Positions 1-5,733 of a stretch of 5,858 nucleotides of DNA are shown here, in pieces; position 1 is the stretch's first letter, and the number at the start of each line of letters is the position of its first letter. This DNA is from an uncultured Bacilli bacterium (GTDB lineage: Bacteria; Bacillota_I; Bacilli_A; RF39; UBA660). The stretch covers positions 1 through 5,858 of the forward strand of contig CANPXI010000065.1 of NCBI GenBank assembly GCA_947585885.1, given 5' to 3'. Both the position numbers and the translations under genes were made by a program. The notes under the pieces are model-generated. The model made no database searches. It saw only the letters and a list, made by a program, of their open reading frames with translations, and was not told the DNA's origin.

Positions 1-582
1 TATATCTTCTCTATATCTTAAACCTTTTCTTTTAGCTATATCATTAGCAGTTTCGCCATTGTAAAGACCTCTATAACCTGCATTTGTAAATTTATCGAAA
101 TTTTTAACTCCTTTTTCTTTTGCAATTTTATATAATATTTTATTACCATCTTTTGTTTGTTTTCTTCTATATAATCTTTTTTCTTCTTCAGTTAAATTTT
201 TATATTCTTCTTCAGTTAATTCCATTTTTCGAGTTTGAATTGCAAAGTAGGTTTGACCTAAGGCAACTGCTTCAAACTTTGGATTAGCATTTTGAACGAT
301 TAAGTAACAAGCATATCTTGTTAACTTATAATCAATTATTGCTTTTGATGAAACGCCTGCTTTTACGATTTTGGTGTTTACACCAAAATGGGAATTTATA
401 TTATTATTACTTTGAGAACAGGCAATTTGTGCTTTTTCAATAACAGCTGAAAAATATCTCCATTCTTTATAGCCAAGAATTTGTTGAAGTTCTCTTGCTT
501 CCCAATATTCATTACCATTATTATCAATATGTTTAATATCTTCAAATGTTTTTTCTTGATATTTTTCTAGTTTATTATTCAT
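1..582 (-). CDS. dinD: DinD-like DNA-damage-inducible protein D (partial, C-terminus beyond left edge)
   Basis: The 194 visible codons read continuously from an ATG at 582-580 to the window edge. I recognise the DinD family from the opening MNNKLEKYQEKTFEDIKHID, then EYWEARELQQILGY (residues 25-38), EWRYFSAVIEKA, the TRYACYLIVQNANPK block (about 94-108), ALGQTYFAIQTRK, and GLYNGETANDIAKRKGL near residues 178-194. Full-length members are roughly 270-290 residues, so about one third is missing. E. coli DinD is LexA-controlled and has been reported to antagonise RecA filaments; whether this homologue does so is inference. A good site, GAAAGGATGTG, lies 7 nt upstream of the ATG. I saw no LexA-like box (GAAC-N4-GTTC type) in 583-651, so SOS control is not evident. 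The segment after QTRK holds a small internal repeat, LTEEEYKNLTEEEK, encoded by two copies of AACTGAAGAAGAA. Family identity is strong; the biological role is uncertain. Confidence 0.88.
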   Translation of the reverse strand, partial: MNNKLEKYQEKTFEDIKHIDNNGNEYWEARELQQILGYKEWRYFSAVIEKAQIACSQSNNNINSHFGVNTKIVKAGVSSKAIIDYKLTRYACYLIVQNANPKFEAVALGQTYFAIQTRKMELTEEEYKNLTEEEKRLYRRKQTKDGNKILYKIAKEKGVKNFDKFTNAGYRGLYNGETANDIAKRKGLRYREDI

Positions 583-607
583 TTTTATTCACATCCTTTC
601 TTCTATT

Positions 608-623
608 AAATTTAATTAAATTT
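608..623. repeat. Perfect 16-bp AT-only palindrome upstream of dinD
   Basis: AAATTTAATTAAATTT reads identically on both strands and covers the predicted -10 element of the dinD promoter. It ends 25 bp upstream of the start codon. It could be an operator, but every base is A or T in an AT-rich genome, so chance is a serious alternative. Confidence 0.3.
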
Positions 624-644
624 GTTTATTTTTTTAATTGTTAA
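615..644 (-). promoter_or_regulatory. Candidate promoter for dinD
   Basis: On the minus strand TTAACA (644-639, 5/6 to TTGACA) and TTTAAT (620-615, 5/6 to TATAAT) are separated by 18 bp. Transcription would start near 608, giving a leader of about 26 nt that contains the Shine-Dalgarno site. It lies just after the T-tract of the tRNA terminator, which would make dinD an independent unit. A second TTTAAT at 610-605 has no good -35 partner. The AT-rich background limits confidence. Confidence 0.45.
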
Positions 645-651
645 AATATAT

Positions 652-674
652 AAAAAGGCCCACAAATGCGGACC
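652..674 (-). terminator. Intrinsic terminator after tRNA-Asn
   Basis: On the minus strand GGTCCGC (674-668) pairs with GTGGGCC (663-657) through seven pairs, two of them G-U, around a four-base ATTT loop. Five T residues follow (656-652). It begins 18 bp past the tRNA CCA end. As the opposite strand has no T-tract, it acts only for minus-strand transcription and separates the tRNA from dinD. Confidence 0.85.
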
Positions 675-692
675 CTATATTTGCAATATTAA

Positions 693-768
693 TGGCGCCC
701 GATGCAGGACTCGGACCTGCGACCTAACGGTTAACAGCCGTGCGCTCTACCAACTGAGCTAATCGGGC
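693..768 (-). tRNA. tRNA-Asn (anticodon GTT)
   Basis: The 76-nt sequence folds into a full cloverleaf: a perfect 7-bp acceptor stem (GCCCGAT/ATCGGGC), D stem GCTC/GAGC with the GG of the D loop, anticodon loop CTGTTAA giving anticodon GTT, variable region AGGTC, T stem GCAGG/CCTGC, discriminator G and an encoded CCA. Two deviations stand out. The T loop reads TCCGAGT, placing C at position 55 where U (pseudouridine) is almost universal, and pair 27-43 at the base of the anticodon stem is C-U. The acceptor and T stems are otherwise perfect and strong promoter and terminator signals flank the gene, so it looks functional. It is a lone tRNA, not part of a visible cluster. Confidence 0.95.
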
Positions 769-781
769 AATTGCAATTTAT

Positions 782-810
782 ATTCTATAATATATGATAT
801 TCAAAGTCAA
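782..810 (-). promoter_or_regulatory. Sigma-70/SigA-type promoter of tRNA-Asn
   Basis: On the minus strand TTGACT (810-805, 5/6) and TAGAAT (787-782, 5/6) are spaced by exactly 17 bp. Predicted initiation near 775 is only a few bases before the mature tRNA 5' end at 768, as is common for tRNA genes. Between this promoter and the stop codon of the upstream peptidase gene (811-859) there is only AT-rich sequence with no GC-containing hairpin, so read-through from that gene into the tRNA is possible. Confidence 0.8.
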
Positions 811-859
811 TAATTTTTATTCATTTTATGGTAAAAAATTTGAAAAAAAATTTATATTT

Positions 860-2197
860 TTACCACATATTAGTGTAATTGCCTTCTTCTTTGTATATGT
901 TTTCCATTGTATTTATGTAAGTATATAGATTATAAAATCTTTGTTCATTTTTATTAAATGATACTATAACTGCTCCGTTATATAAACTTTCTGCTATATA
1001 TATTTTATCATTTGTTAACCCAGCAATAATGGCTGCATGACCATCCCATCCAATTAAATCTCCTACTTTATAATTACCTGATTTTATATAATCACGAGTT
1101 ATTTGATGTCTTGTTCCTAAATCACTTACATCTTTTATTGATGAGAAACCTGCTCCAATGTCTCCTACATCAAATCCAGCATTATAAAGTGTCCAAGTTA
1201 CAAAACCACTACAATCTAGGCCATTAGGGTCAGTAGGGTTAGGAGTTTCATTTAATTGTTTTAATGGACAACCCCATATTGCTGGACCTGTTAAGCTTGC
1301 AGTTATTGTACTAAATTTAGATGGACTTAAGTATAAACCTTTTTTATAATATCTTCCTTCGCCATCTGCATATCTATTTGCGCCTGTACTTAATCTTCCA
1401 TTTTCTCCAAAGTATGGAATTCTATATGGAAACTCAAGCATTAAAAATCTTGCTGCAGCTACTACTGCACCTCTAGTTTGGTAACCAGCTTCATTTATTT
1501 TAAATGATAGTATATCATCAAGTATTTTGTTTTCTTCATTTGTATATCTATTACAAGTTAAAAATGTATTGTTATTATTAAGATTTGCTTTTTTATAAAG
1601 ATTAGTAACTATTACAGTAAATTCTTTTTTTATGTTATTAGAAGTTAGTGCTGTTACTTTAGTTGTTCCTAGTTTTAAAGGTGTTATTATGTTATTTTCT
1701 ATTTTTATAATGCTTTCATTTTCTATTTCATAATTAATAGTTTCATCAACTTCACCTAGTTTTTCTACTATTGGAGTTAATTTATAAGTTTCTCCAAATG
1801 TTAAATATATTTTGTCTGTTTTAAAAGTTAAATTTAGTATCTTATTTATTTTTATGTCTTCTATTTTTTTATATATAGTTTTATCTTTGTATTCTAGTAT
1901 TATATAGTAAGAGCCTGCACTTACATTAAAAGTGCAAGTATTTTTTGTAGTTTTTATTTTATTTAAAGGTGACTTTTTTGATTTTTTGGTATTTATATAA
2001 CAAGTTATTGTTTTGTTTAGTGGGTTATGTATATTAACTATTACTTTTTTAGTGTTATCTTCATTTAAATTATTACTTATTTCTATATTTTTTATTGTAG
2101 GGTTAGATGCTTTTATATATCCTATAATACCGTTTGTTAGTACTAAAAAAATTAAGACTATTATAAATATAATTGTTAACTTTTTATTCTTTTTCAT
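860..2197 (-). CDS. Membrane-anchored/secreted C40-type (NlpC/P60-CHAP) cysteine peptidase with Big2-like domain, paralogue 2
   Basis: This 445-residue protein probably cleaves cell-wall peptides or related extracellular substrates. Domains in order: a Lys-rich N-terminus and one hydrophobic segment (about 8-27), acting as signal-anchor or signal peptide; a small domain (about 33-115) with Cys66 and Cys88; a Big2-like Ig-fold module (about 118-198) with the typical YLTFGETYKL and IITPLKLGTTKVTAL strands; a conserved linker (about 200-320); and an NlpC/P60-type catalytic region with NGLDCSGFVTW (Cys329) and VGDLIGWDGHAAII (His387). Glu403 in IAESL sits 16 residues after the His, a spacing more like CHAP than classical P60 proteins. 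The start is an ATG preceded by AAGGTG with a short spacer. It is the second gene of a tandem pair, 43 bp after its paralogue and with no promoter of its own seen. No terminator is evident after it. The fold assignment is firm; the true substrate is unknown. Confidence 0.88.
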   Translation of the reverse strand: MKKNKKLTIIFIIVLIFLVLTNGIIGYIKASNPTIKNIEISNNLNEDNTKKVIVNIHNPLNKTITCYINTKKSKKSPLNKIKTTKNTCTFNVSAGSYYIILEYKDKTIYKKIEDIKINKILNLTFKTDKIYLTFGETYKLTPIVEKLGEVDETINYEIENESIIKIENNIITPLKLGTTKVTALTSNNIKKEFTVIVTNLYKKANLNNNNTFLTCNRYTNEENKILDDILSFKINEAGYQTRGAVVAAARFLMLEFPYRIPYFGENGRLSTGANRYADGEGRYYKKGLYLSPSKFSTITASLTGPAIWGCPLKQLNETPNPTDPNGLDCSGFVTWTLYNAGFDVGDIGAGFSSIKDVSDLGTRHQITRDYIKSGNYKVGDLIGWDGHAAIIAGLTNDKIYIAESLYNGAVIVSFNKNEQRFYNLYTYINTMENIYKEEGNYTNMW

Positions 2198-2240
2198 AGT
2201 TTCACCTTGTTTAATTCATTATAGCAAAAATTAAAAAAAC

Positions 2241-3605
2241 TTACCACATATTAGTGTAAGTTCCTTCATTTTTATATACTTTATCCATGTCATTTATGAA
2301 TTCATATAAAGTATAGAATTTACTTCCAGTTTTAGAGAATTCTTTTATTACTACACCACCTGGAAGAGATTCTGCTACATATATATTATCTTTTGTGAAA
2401 CCTGCGATTAAGGCAATATGACCATCCCAACCAATTAGGTCTCCTACTTTGTAGTCACCATTAAGTATATAATCTCTTGTTATCCAATGTCTTTCACCAA
2501 AGTCTATCATATCATCTGTTCTTGGAGTATCACCTGAACCTGAGTCACCTATATCATAGCCAGCATTATAAAGCACCCATGTTACAAAGCCACTGCAATC
2601 TAGTCCATTAGGATATTTTACTCCTGGGTAATAACCGTATTGTCTTTCATCATGATAACTCATTAAAGGGCAACCCCATGTAGCTGGGCCTGTGTAACTA
2701 GCAACAATGTCATCAAATTTATATGAATTTAAGTATAAGCCTTTTTTATAATATCTTCCTTCACCATCAACGTGTTTTATTACGTCATAGTTATTAAGTC
2801 TACCATTTTCAAAAAAGTAAGGTATTTTGTAAGGAAACTCTAGAACTAAAAATCTTAAAGCAGCGACTACTGCACCTCTAGTTTGATATCCTGCTTCATT
2901 TATTTTGAATGCTAGTACTTCATCTAGTAGTTCATTTTCTTCTTTAGTGTATCTATTACAAGTTAGGAATGTGTTATTATTATTTAAGTTTGCTTTTTTA
3001 TAAAGATCAGTTACTATTACTGTTACTTCTTTTTCTATTTTTTCAGTTGTTTTTACTTTTATTTTAGTTGTGCCATTTGAAATAGGAGTTATTAAGCCAT
3101 CGTCGACTTTTATTATTTTTTCATCATAATCAGTATAAGTAATGGTTTCATCTATGTTTCCAATACTTTCTATTTCTCCTTTTAATTTGTATGTTTCACC
3201 TAAAGTTAAGTATACTTTTTCGGTATTTAGTTTTAGGTTTAATATTTTGTTTATTTCTATATTGCTTGCTTTTATTTTTTCTATATTACCTTTGTTATCT
3301 TTTAAGAATAAATAGTATGTTCCAGCATTTACATTAAAGTCACATTTATCATTTTTTACTTTTTCCCATTTAGTATTTTCATTTGTTTTGTTTTCTTTCT
3401 CAATTGCGCATTCGACGGGTTTATCAAAAGGGTTATGTATTTTAAGAGTTATTGTTTTTGTTAGGTCTTCATTTATTTTTTCGCTTACTTTAATGTTGTC
3501 TATAGTAGGAGTACCTGCAATAAAAAAATTAATAATTCCAACACTAATTATTATGATTATTAAAAAAATAGTTGTTATTATGTAAATTTCTTTTTTTGTT
3601 TTCAT
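2241..3605 (-). CDS. Membrane-anchored/secreted C40-type (NlpC/P60-CHAP) cysteine peptidase with Big2-like domain, paralogue 1
   Basis: This 454-residue protein is the first gene of the tandem pair and a clear homologue of the next gene over its whole length. It has a hydrophobic anchor (about 8-30), a small domain with Cys66 and Cys88, a Big2-like module (about 119-199, YLTLGETYKL and LITPISNGTTKI), and the shared linker starting LYKKANLNNNNTFLTC. The catalytic motifs are NGLDCSGFVTW (Cys337), VGDLIGWDGHIALI (His396) and AESL (Glu412). Both proteins end in YTNMW. The region before the catalytic Cys is longer here, with a Tyr-rich insert (about 317-332, including RQYGYYPGVKY). The ATG at 3605-3603 follows AAAGGGG with a 6-7 nt spacer, and a near-perfect promoter lies directly upstream. 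An extracytoplasmic peptidoglycan endopeptidase role is inferred from the family; a role in interaction with host or other bacteria is also possible. Confidence 0.88.
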   Translation of the reverse strand: MKTKKEIYIITTIFLIIIIISVGIINFFIAGTPTIDNIKVSEKINEDLTKTITLKIHNPFDKPVECAIEKENKTNENTKWEKVKNDKCDFNVNAGTYYLFLKDNKGNIEKIKASNIEINKILNLKLNTEKVYLTLGETYKLKGEIESIGNIDETITYTDYDEKIIKVDDGLITPISNGTTKIKVKTTEKIEKEVTVIVTDLYKKANLNNNNTFLTCNRYTKEENELLDEVLAFKINEAGYQTRGAVVAALRFLVLEFPYKIPYFFENGRLNNYDVIKHVDGEGRYYKKGLYLNSYKFDDIVASYTGPATWGCPLMSYHDERQYGYYPGVKYPNGLDCSGFVTWVLYNAGYDIGDSGSGDTPRTDDMIDFGERHWITRDYILNGDYKVGDLIGWDGHIALIAGFTKDNIYVAESLPGGVVIKEFSKTGSKFYTLYEFINDMDKVYKNEGTYTNMW

Positions 3606-3632
3606 AATATTCCCCTTTTGTTTTCTATATAT

Positions 3633-3661
3633 ATTATAAACATATGGAAAAGATATGTAAA
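3633..3661 (-). promoter_or_regulatory. Strong SigA-type promoter for the peptidase pair
   Basis: On the minus strand TTTACA (3661-3656, 5/6) and TATAAT (3638-3633, 6/6) are 17 bp apart. Initiation would fall near 3626, giving a leader of about 20 nt that contains the Shine-Dalgarno sequence of the gene starting at 3605. No other promoter is needed for the downstream paralogue. Confidence 0.8.
3640..3658. promoter_or_regulatory. Inverted repeat within the peptidase promoter (possible operator)
   Basis: ACATAT and ATATGT form six-base inverted arms around a 7-bp spacer (GGAAAAG). The element fills the space between -10 and -35 and overlaps the -35. This position would suit a repressor, but the arms are mostly A and T and no regulator gene is visible, so the call is tentative. 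Confidence 0.3.
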
Positions 3662-3700
3662 GTTTTAGTTAGTTTATTAGTAATAAATATAAAAATGTTG

Positions 3701-3706
3701 TATAAT
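3701..3706 (+). promoter_or_regulatory. Candidate -10 element for the AAA+ ATPase gene
   Basis: A perfect TATAAT lies 16 bp before the ATG at 3723. At 17 bp upstream the -35 candidate TAGTAA (3678-3683) matches the consensus at only 3/6, and there is no extended TGn motif. If used, transcription would start near 3712-3714, leaving a leader of only about 10 nt that begins at or inside the Shine-Dalgarno site. Confidence 0.4.
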
Positions 3707-3722
3707 TGTTGTGGTGAACTTT

Positions 3723-4673
3723 ATGAACGAAAATACTGAAATAATTAATTTTGATAATAATAAGTTTAGTGTTTTAGAGAATTATGGAGAAAATTTAACT
3801 AAAAAAACTTATTTAACTAACCCTGCAATTTGTAGAGATAAAGAGATTAAAGAAGTTATTTTGACTCTTTTAACACCTGAAAAAAGTGCAATGCTTGTAG
3901 GTAAACCAGGTATTGGTAAAACTGCAATAGTCGAGGGTATTGCTTATAGGATGCAAAAAGGAGAAGTACCTGATGCAATTAAGGGTTTTGATATTATAAA
4001 GGTAAATGTTTCAAGTTTACTAGGGGACGTACAAAATGAAAGTGGAGTTAAAGAAAATAAACTTCAAATTTTAGTAGAAGAATTAAAAACAAAAGAAAAT
4101 ATTATTTTATTTATAGATGAAGCACATTTACTTGTTAGTAGAAATACTACTAATTTGAATGTAGACTTTGCAAATATGTTAAAGCCTGGACTTGATAGAG
4201 GTACTATAAAGATGATAGGTGCGACTACTACAGAAGAATATGACCAATATATTTTAAGAGATAGGGCATTTTTAAGACGTTTTTTAAAGGTTGATGTACT
4301 AGAGCCAACAATAGAAGATACAGTTAAAATTCTTATGGGTACTTATCCTAAACTTGAAAAACAAAGTGGAGTAGTTATTCCTTATACAGATTATCAAAAA
4401 GAGAAAATATTCAGGTTTATTGTAGAATATACTGATGAATATAAAAGAATTTATGAAATAGGAAATAGATACCCTGATATAGCTATTACTTTACTTGGCG
4501 GAGCTTTTAGTAATGCAGTTTTTGAAAATAAAAATATATTAAATATTACGCATATATATAATGCTCTTAAGAATACTAAGAATGTTTATCCTGATGCTAT
4601 TAAAAAGGGTCTTATAGAGTTTAAAGAGCAATTTAAAGATATAATTTTGGAAGAAAATGCTAATTTAAGTTAA
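3723..4673 (+). CDS. Stand-alone AAA+ ATPase resembling the D1 domain of ClpB/ClpC
   Basis: This 316-residue protein matches the first ATPase domain of Clp/Hsp100 proteins. Residues 16-57 resemble the pre-D1 segment (YGENLTKK, CRDKEIKEVI). Walker A is GKPGIGKT (60-67), followed by AIVEGIA. Walker B is IILFIDEAH (127-135, Asp132 and Glu133), a sensor-1-like GATTTEEY lies at 166-173, arginine-finger candidates Arg185-Arg186 lie in AFLRRF, and the lid motif is NRYPDIAITLL (248-258). Missing are the N-terminal substrate domain, the coiled-coil middle domain, the whole D2 domain and any ClpP-docking loop. The pore-loop position, usually AKYRGEFE, reads DVQNESGVKE (102-111), with no aromatic residue. 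I chose the ATG at 3723 because GTGGTGA serves as its ribosome site, whereas the in-frame GTG at 3711 has none. It is cytosolic (no signal or membrane segment) and divergent from the peptidase genes. ATP binding is well supported; the partner and task are unknown. Confidence 0.85.
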   Translation: MNENTEIINFDNNKFSVLENYGENLTKKTYLTNPAICRDKEIKEVILTLLTPEKSAMLVGKPGIGKTAIVEGIAYRMQKGEVPDAIKGFDIIKVNVSSLLGDVQNESGVKENKLQILVEELKTKENIILFIDEAHLLVSRNTTNLNVDFANMLKPGLDRGTIKMIGATTTEEYDQYILRDRAFLRRFLKVDVLEPTIEDTVKILMGTYPKLEKQSGVVIPYTDYQKEKIFRFIVEYTDEYKRIYEIGNRYPDIAITLLGGAFSNAVFENKNILNITHIYNALKNTKNVYPDAIKKGLIEFKEQFKDIILEENANLS

Positions 4674-4691
4674 TTTTTTCTTCTTTTTTTT

Positions 4692-4807
4692 ATGTTCAAA
4701 TTTTTAATTTTGAAAGACTTTTTTGTGTATTTTTGGTTGCATTTTGGCTTCAATTTTAAAATTTGATGTAATTTTCGGTAATTTTTGATGTTCAATTTTT
4801 AATTTTG
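4692..4807. repeat. Three related AT-rich dyad motifs in the T-rich spacer
   Basis: The 190-bp spacer between the ATPase genes (4674-4863) is mostly T on the plus strand and very poor in C. It contains three versions of a TTCAA(A)-T-rich-AA-TTTG motif starting at 4695, 4749 and 4791. The first and third are near-identical over about 20 bp (4692-4712 and 4788-4807, differing by one A). The middle one is built around the perfect palindrome AATTTTAAAATT (4752-4763). They could be protein-binding sites, remnants of a duplicated segment or simple low-complexity drift. No gene is seen in the spacer. Confidence 0.4.
4695..4724 (+). terminator. Weak candidate terminator after the AAA+ gene
   Basis: TTCAAA (4695-4700) can pair with TTTGAA (4709-4714), and a run of six T residues follows at 4719-4724. 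The stem has only one G-C pair, which is poor for an intrinsic terminator, and a 4-nt gap separates it from the T run. No better hairpin exists between 4674 and 4863, so termination here is uncertain. Confidence 0.22.
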
Positions 4808-4863
4808 TGGGGGTTTGATTTTTAGTTTTTTTTGTGTTAGTTTGTTATTCAAAGGGAGGTTTT

Positions 4864-5733
4864 ATGGATTACATTTTAGAAGTTAATCATTTGAGTAAAA
4901 TAAGGGGTACTAGTGTTATTTTAAATGATATTAGCTTTGGACTTACAAAGGGTAAAATTTATGGGTTAGTTGGTGCGAATGGAAGTGGTAAAAGTACTTT
5001 ACTTCAGATAATACTTGGACTTTATAAATTTAAAGGAGATGTGTTTATTAATGGATATAATATTAGAAGTGAATACAGAGATGCATTAAAAAGTGCTTCT
5101 GGAATTGTTGATTATGTTAGTTTTTATGAATATTTAACAGCATATGAAAATTTAAGATATTTTAGTTTATTATATGATACACCATTTAATAGAATAAATG
5201 AGGTTATGAAAATAGTAAATTTGGATATTAAAGATAAAAGGATAGTTAAAAAGTATTCTTTAGGTATGAAGCAGAGACTAGGTATTGCTATTTCACTTTT
5301 AAAAGATCCAGAAGTGTTAATACTTGATGAGCCTACTAATGGACTTGATCCAAAAGGTATTGTGGAACTACGGCATTTACTTTTAAGTTTTAAAGATAAA
5401 ACAATTATTATTTCTTCTCATATTATTTCTGAGATTGAAAAGATCGTTGATGAAGTACTATTCTTAAATGATAAGAAAATTGTTAAGAAAACAATAGATA
5501 GAGATAATGGTAAGTATTTAATTAAGTTTAAAGTAGGCAATAATGAAAAGGCATCAAAGATTATACCAGGGTTTACTTTAGAAGAAAATAATAGTATTTA
5601 TATGAGTAATGAAGAAATAAATAATTCAGTAAAAATGCTTGTTAAAGAAAATGTACCTGTTTACCGGGTGGAAGAAGATAGTTCTTTAGAAAATATGCTT
5701 ATTAACATGATGGATGGTGAAAATAATGTTTAA
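4864..5733 (+). CDS. ABC transporter ATP-binding protein, BcrA/ABC-2 export family
   Basis: This 289-residue cytosolic ATPase energises an ABC-2 type exporter. Motifs are complete: Walker A GANGSGKST (37-45), the LTAYENL helix (91-97), signature YSLGMKQR (131-138), Walker B VLILDEPTNGLDP (151-163, catalytic Glu156) and the H-loop His186 in ISSHII. The Q-loop position, Gln or Glu in most relatives, appears to be Asp83 (GIVDYVSFY). A family-typical C-terminal extension (about 210-289) follows the nucleotide-binding core. The length and the signature variant fit the bacitracin/lantibiotic-immunity-like group, but many members have unknown substrates. AAAGGGAGG four bases before the ATG at 4864 fixes the start; the in-frame GTG at 4834 would put that site inside the coding region. 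The stop overlaps the next gene by 8 bp, so the two are translationally coupled. No convincing promoter was found in the upstream spacer. Confidence 0.92.
   Translation: MDYILEVNHLSKIRGTSVILNDISFGLTKGKIYGLVGANGSGKSTLLQIILGLYKFKGDVFINGYNIRSEYRDALKSASGIVDYVSFYEYLTAYENLRYFSLLYDTPFNRINEVMKIVNLDIKDKRIVKKYSLGMKQRLGIAISLLKDPEVLILDEPTNGLDPKGIVELRHLLLSFKDKTIIISSHIISEIEKIVDEVLFLNDKKIVKKTIDRDNGKYLIKFKVGNNEKASKIIPGFTLEENNSIYMSNEEINNSVKMLVKENVPVYRVEEDSSLENMLINMMDGENNV

Noticed and set aside
652..768. tRNA-Asn as the attachment site of an integrated island containing dinD
   Set aside because: The tRNA is followed within 18 bp by its own terminator, and no repeat of the tRNA 3' end occurs in the visible 692 bp on that side. 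It cannot be excluded beyond the window.
681..777. TTGCAAT direct repeats (681-687 and 771-777) flanking the tRNA, as a possible insertion footprint
   Set aside because: Seven AT-rich bases are easily matched by chance, and no integrase, att-like duplication of the tRNA end or insertion element is present.
2013..2234. Plus-strand open frame of 73 codons encoding a hydrophobic peptide
   Set aside because: It lies antisense to the N-terminal part of the peptidase gene. Its hydrophobicity is the expected mirror of Lys/Asn/Ile-rich coding sequence, and it lacks a convincing ribosome site.
3388..3585. Plus-strand open frame of 65 codons
   Set aside because: It is antisense to the start of the other paralogue and arises the same way; no independent coding signal.
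3711..3722. Upstream in-frame GTG starts for the AAA+ gene
   Set aside because: No ribosome site precedes them, while the GTGGTGA they form is well placed to serve the ATG at 3723.
4704..4844. Minus-strand Lys-rich open stretch of about 46 codons in the T-rich spacer
   Set aside because: The only ATG (4742-4740) is near its end and would give 12 residues, there is no ribosome site, and the composition follows directly from the T-rich opposite strand.
4834..4863. Upstream in-frame GTG start for the ABC ATPase
   Set aside because: It would add ten residues not typical of the family and would bury the strong AAAGGGAGG site that serves the ATG at 4864.
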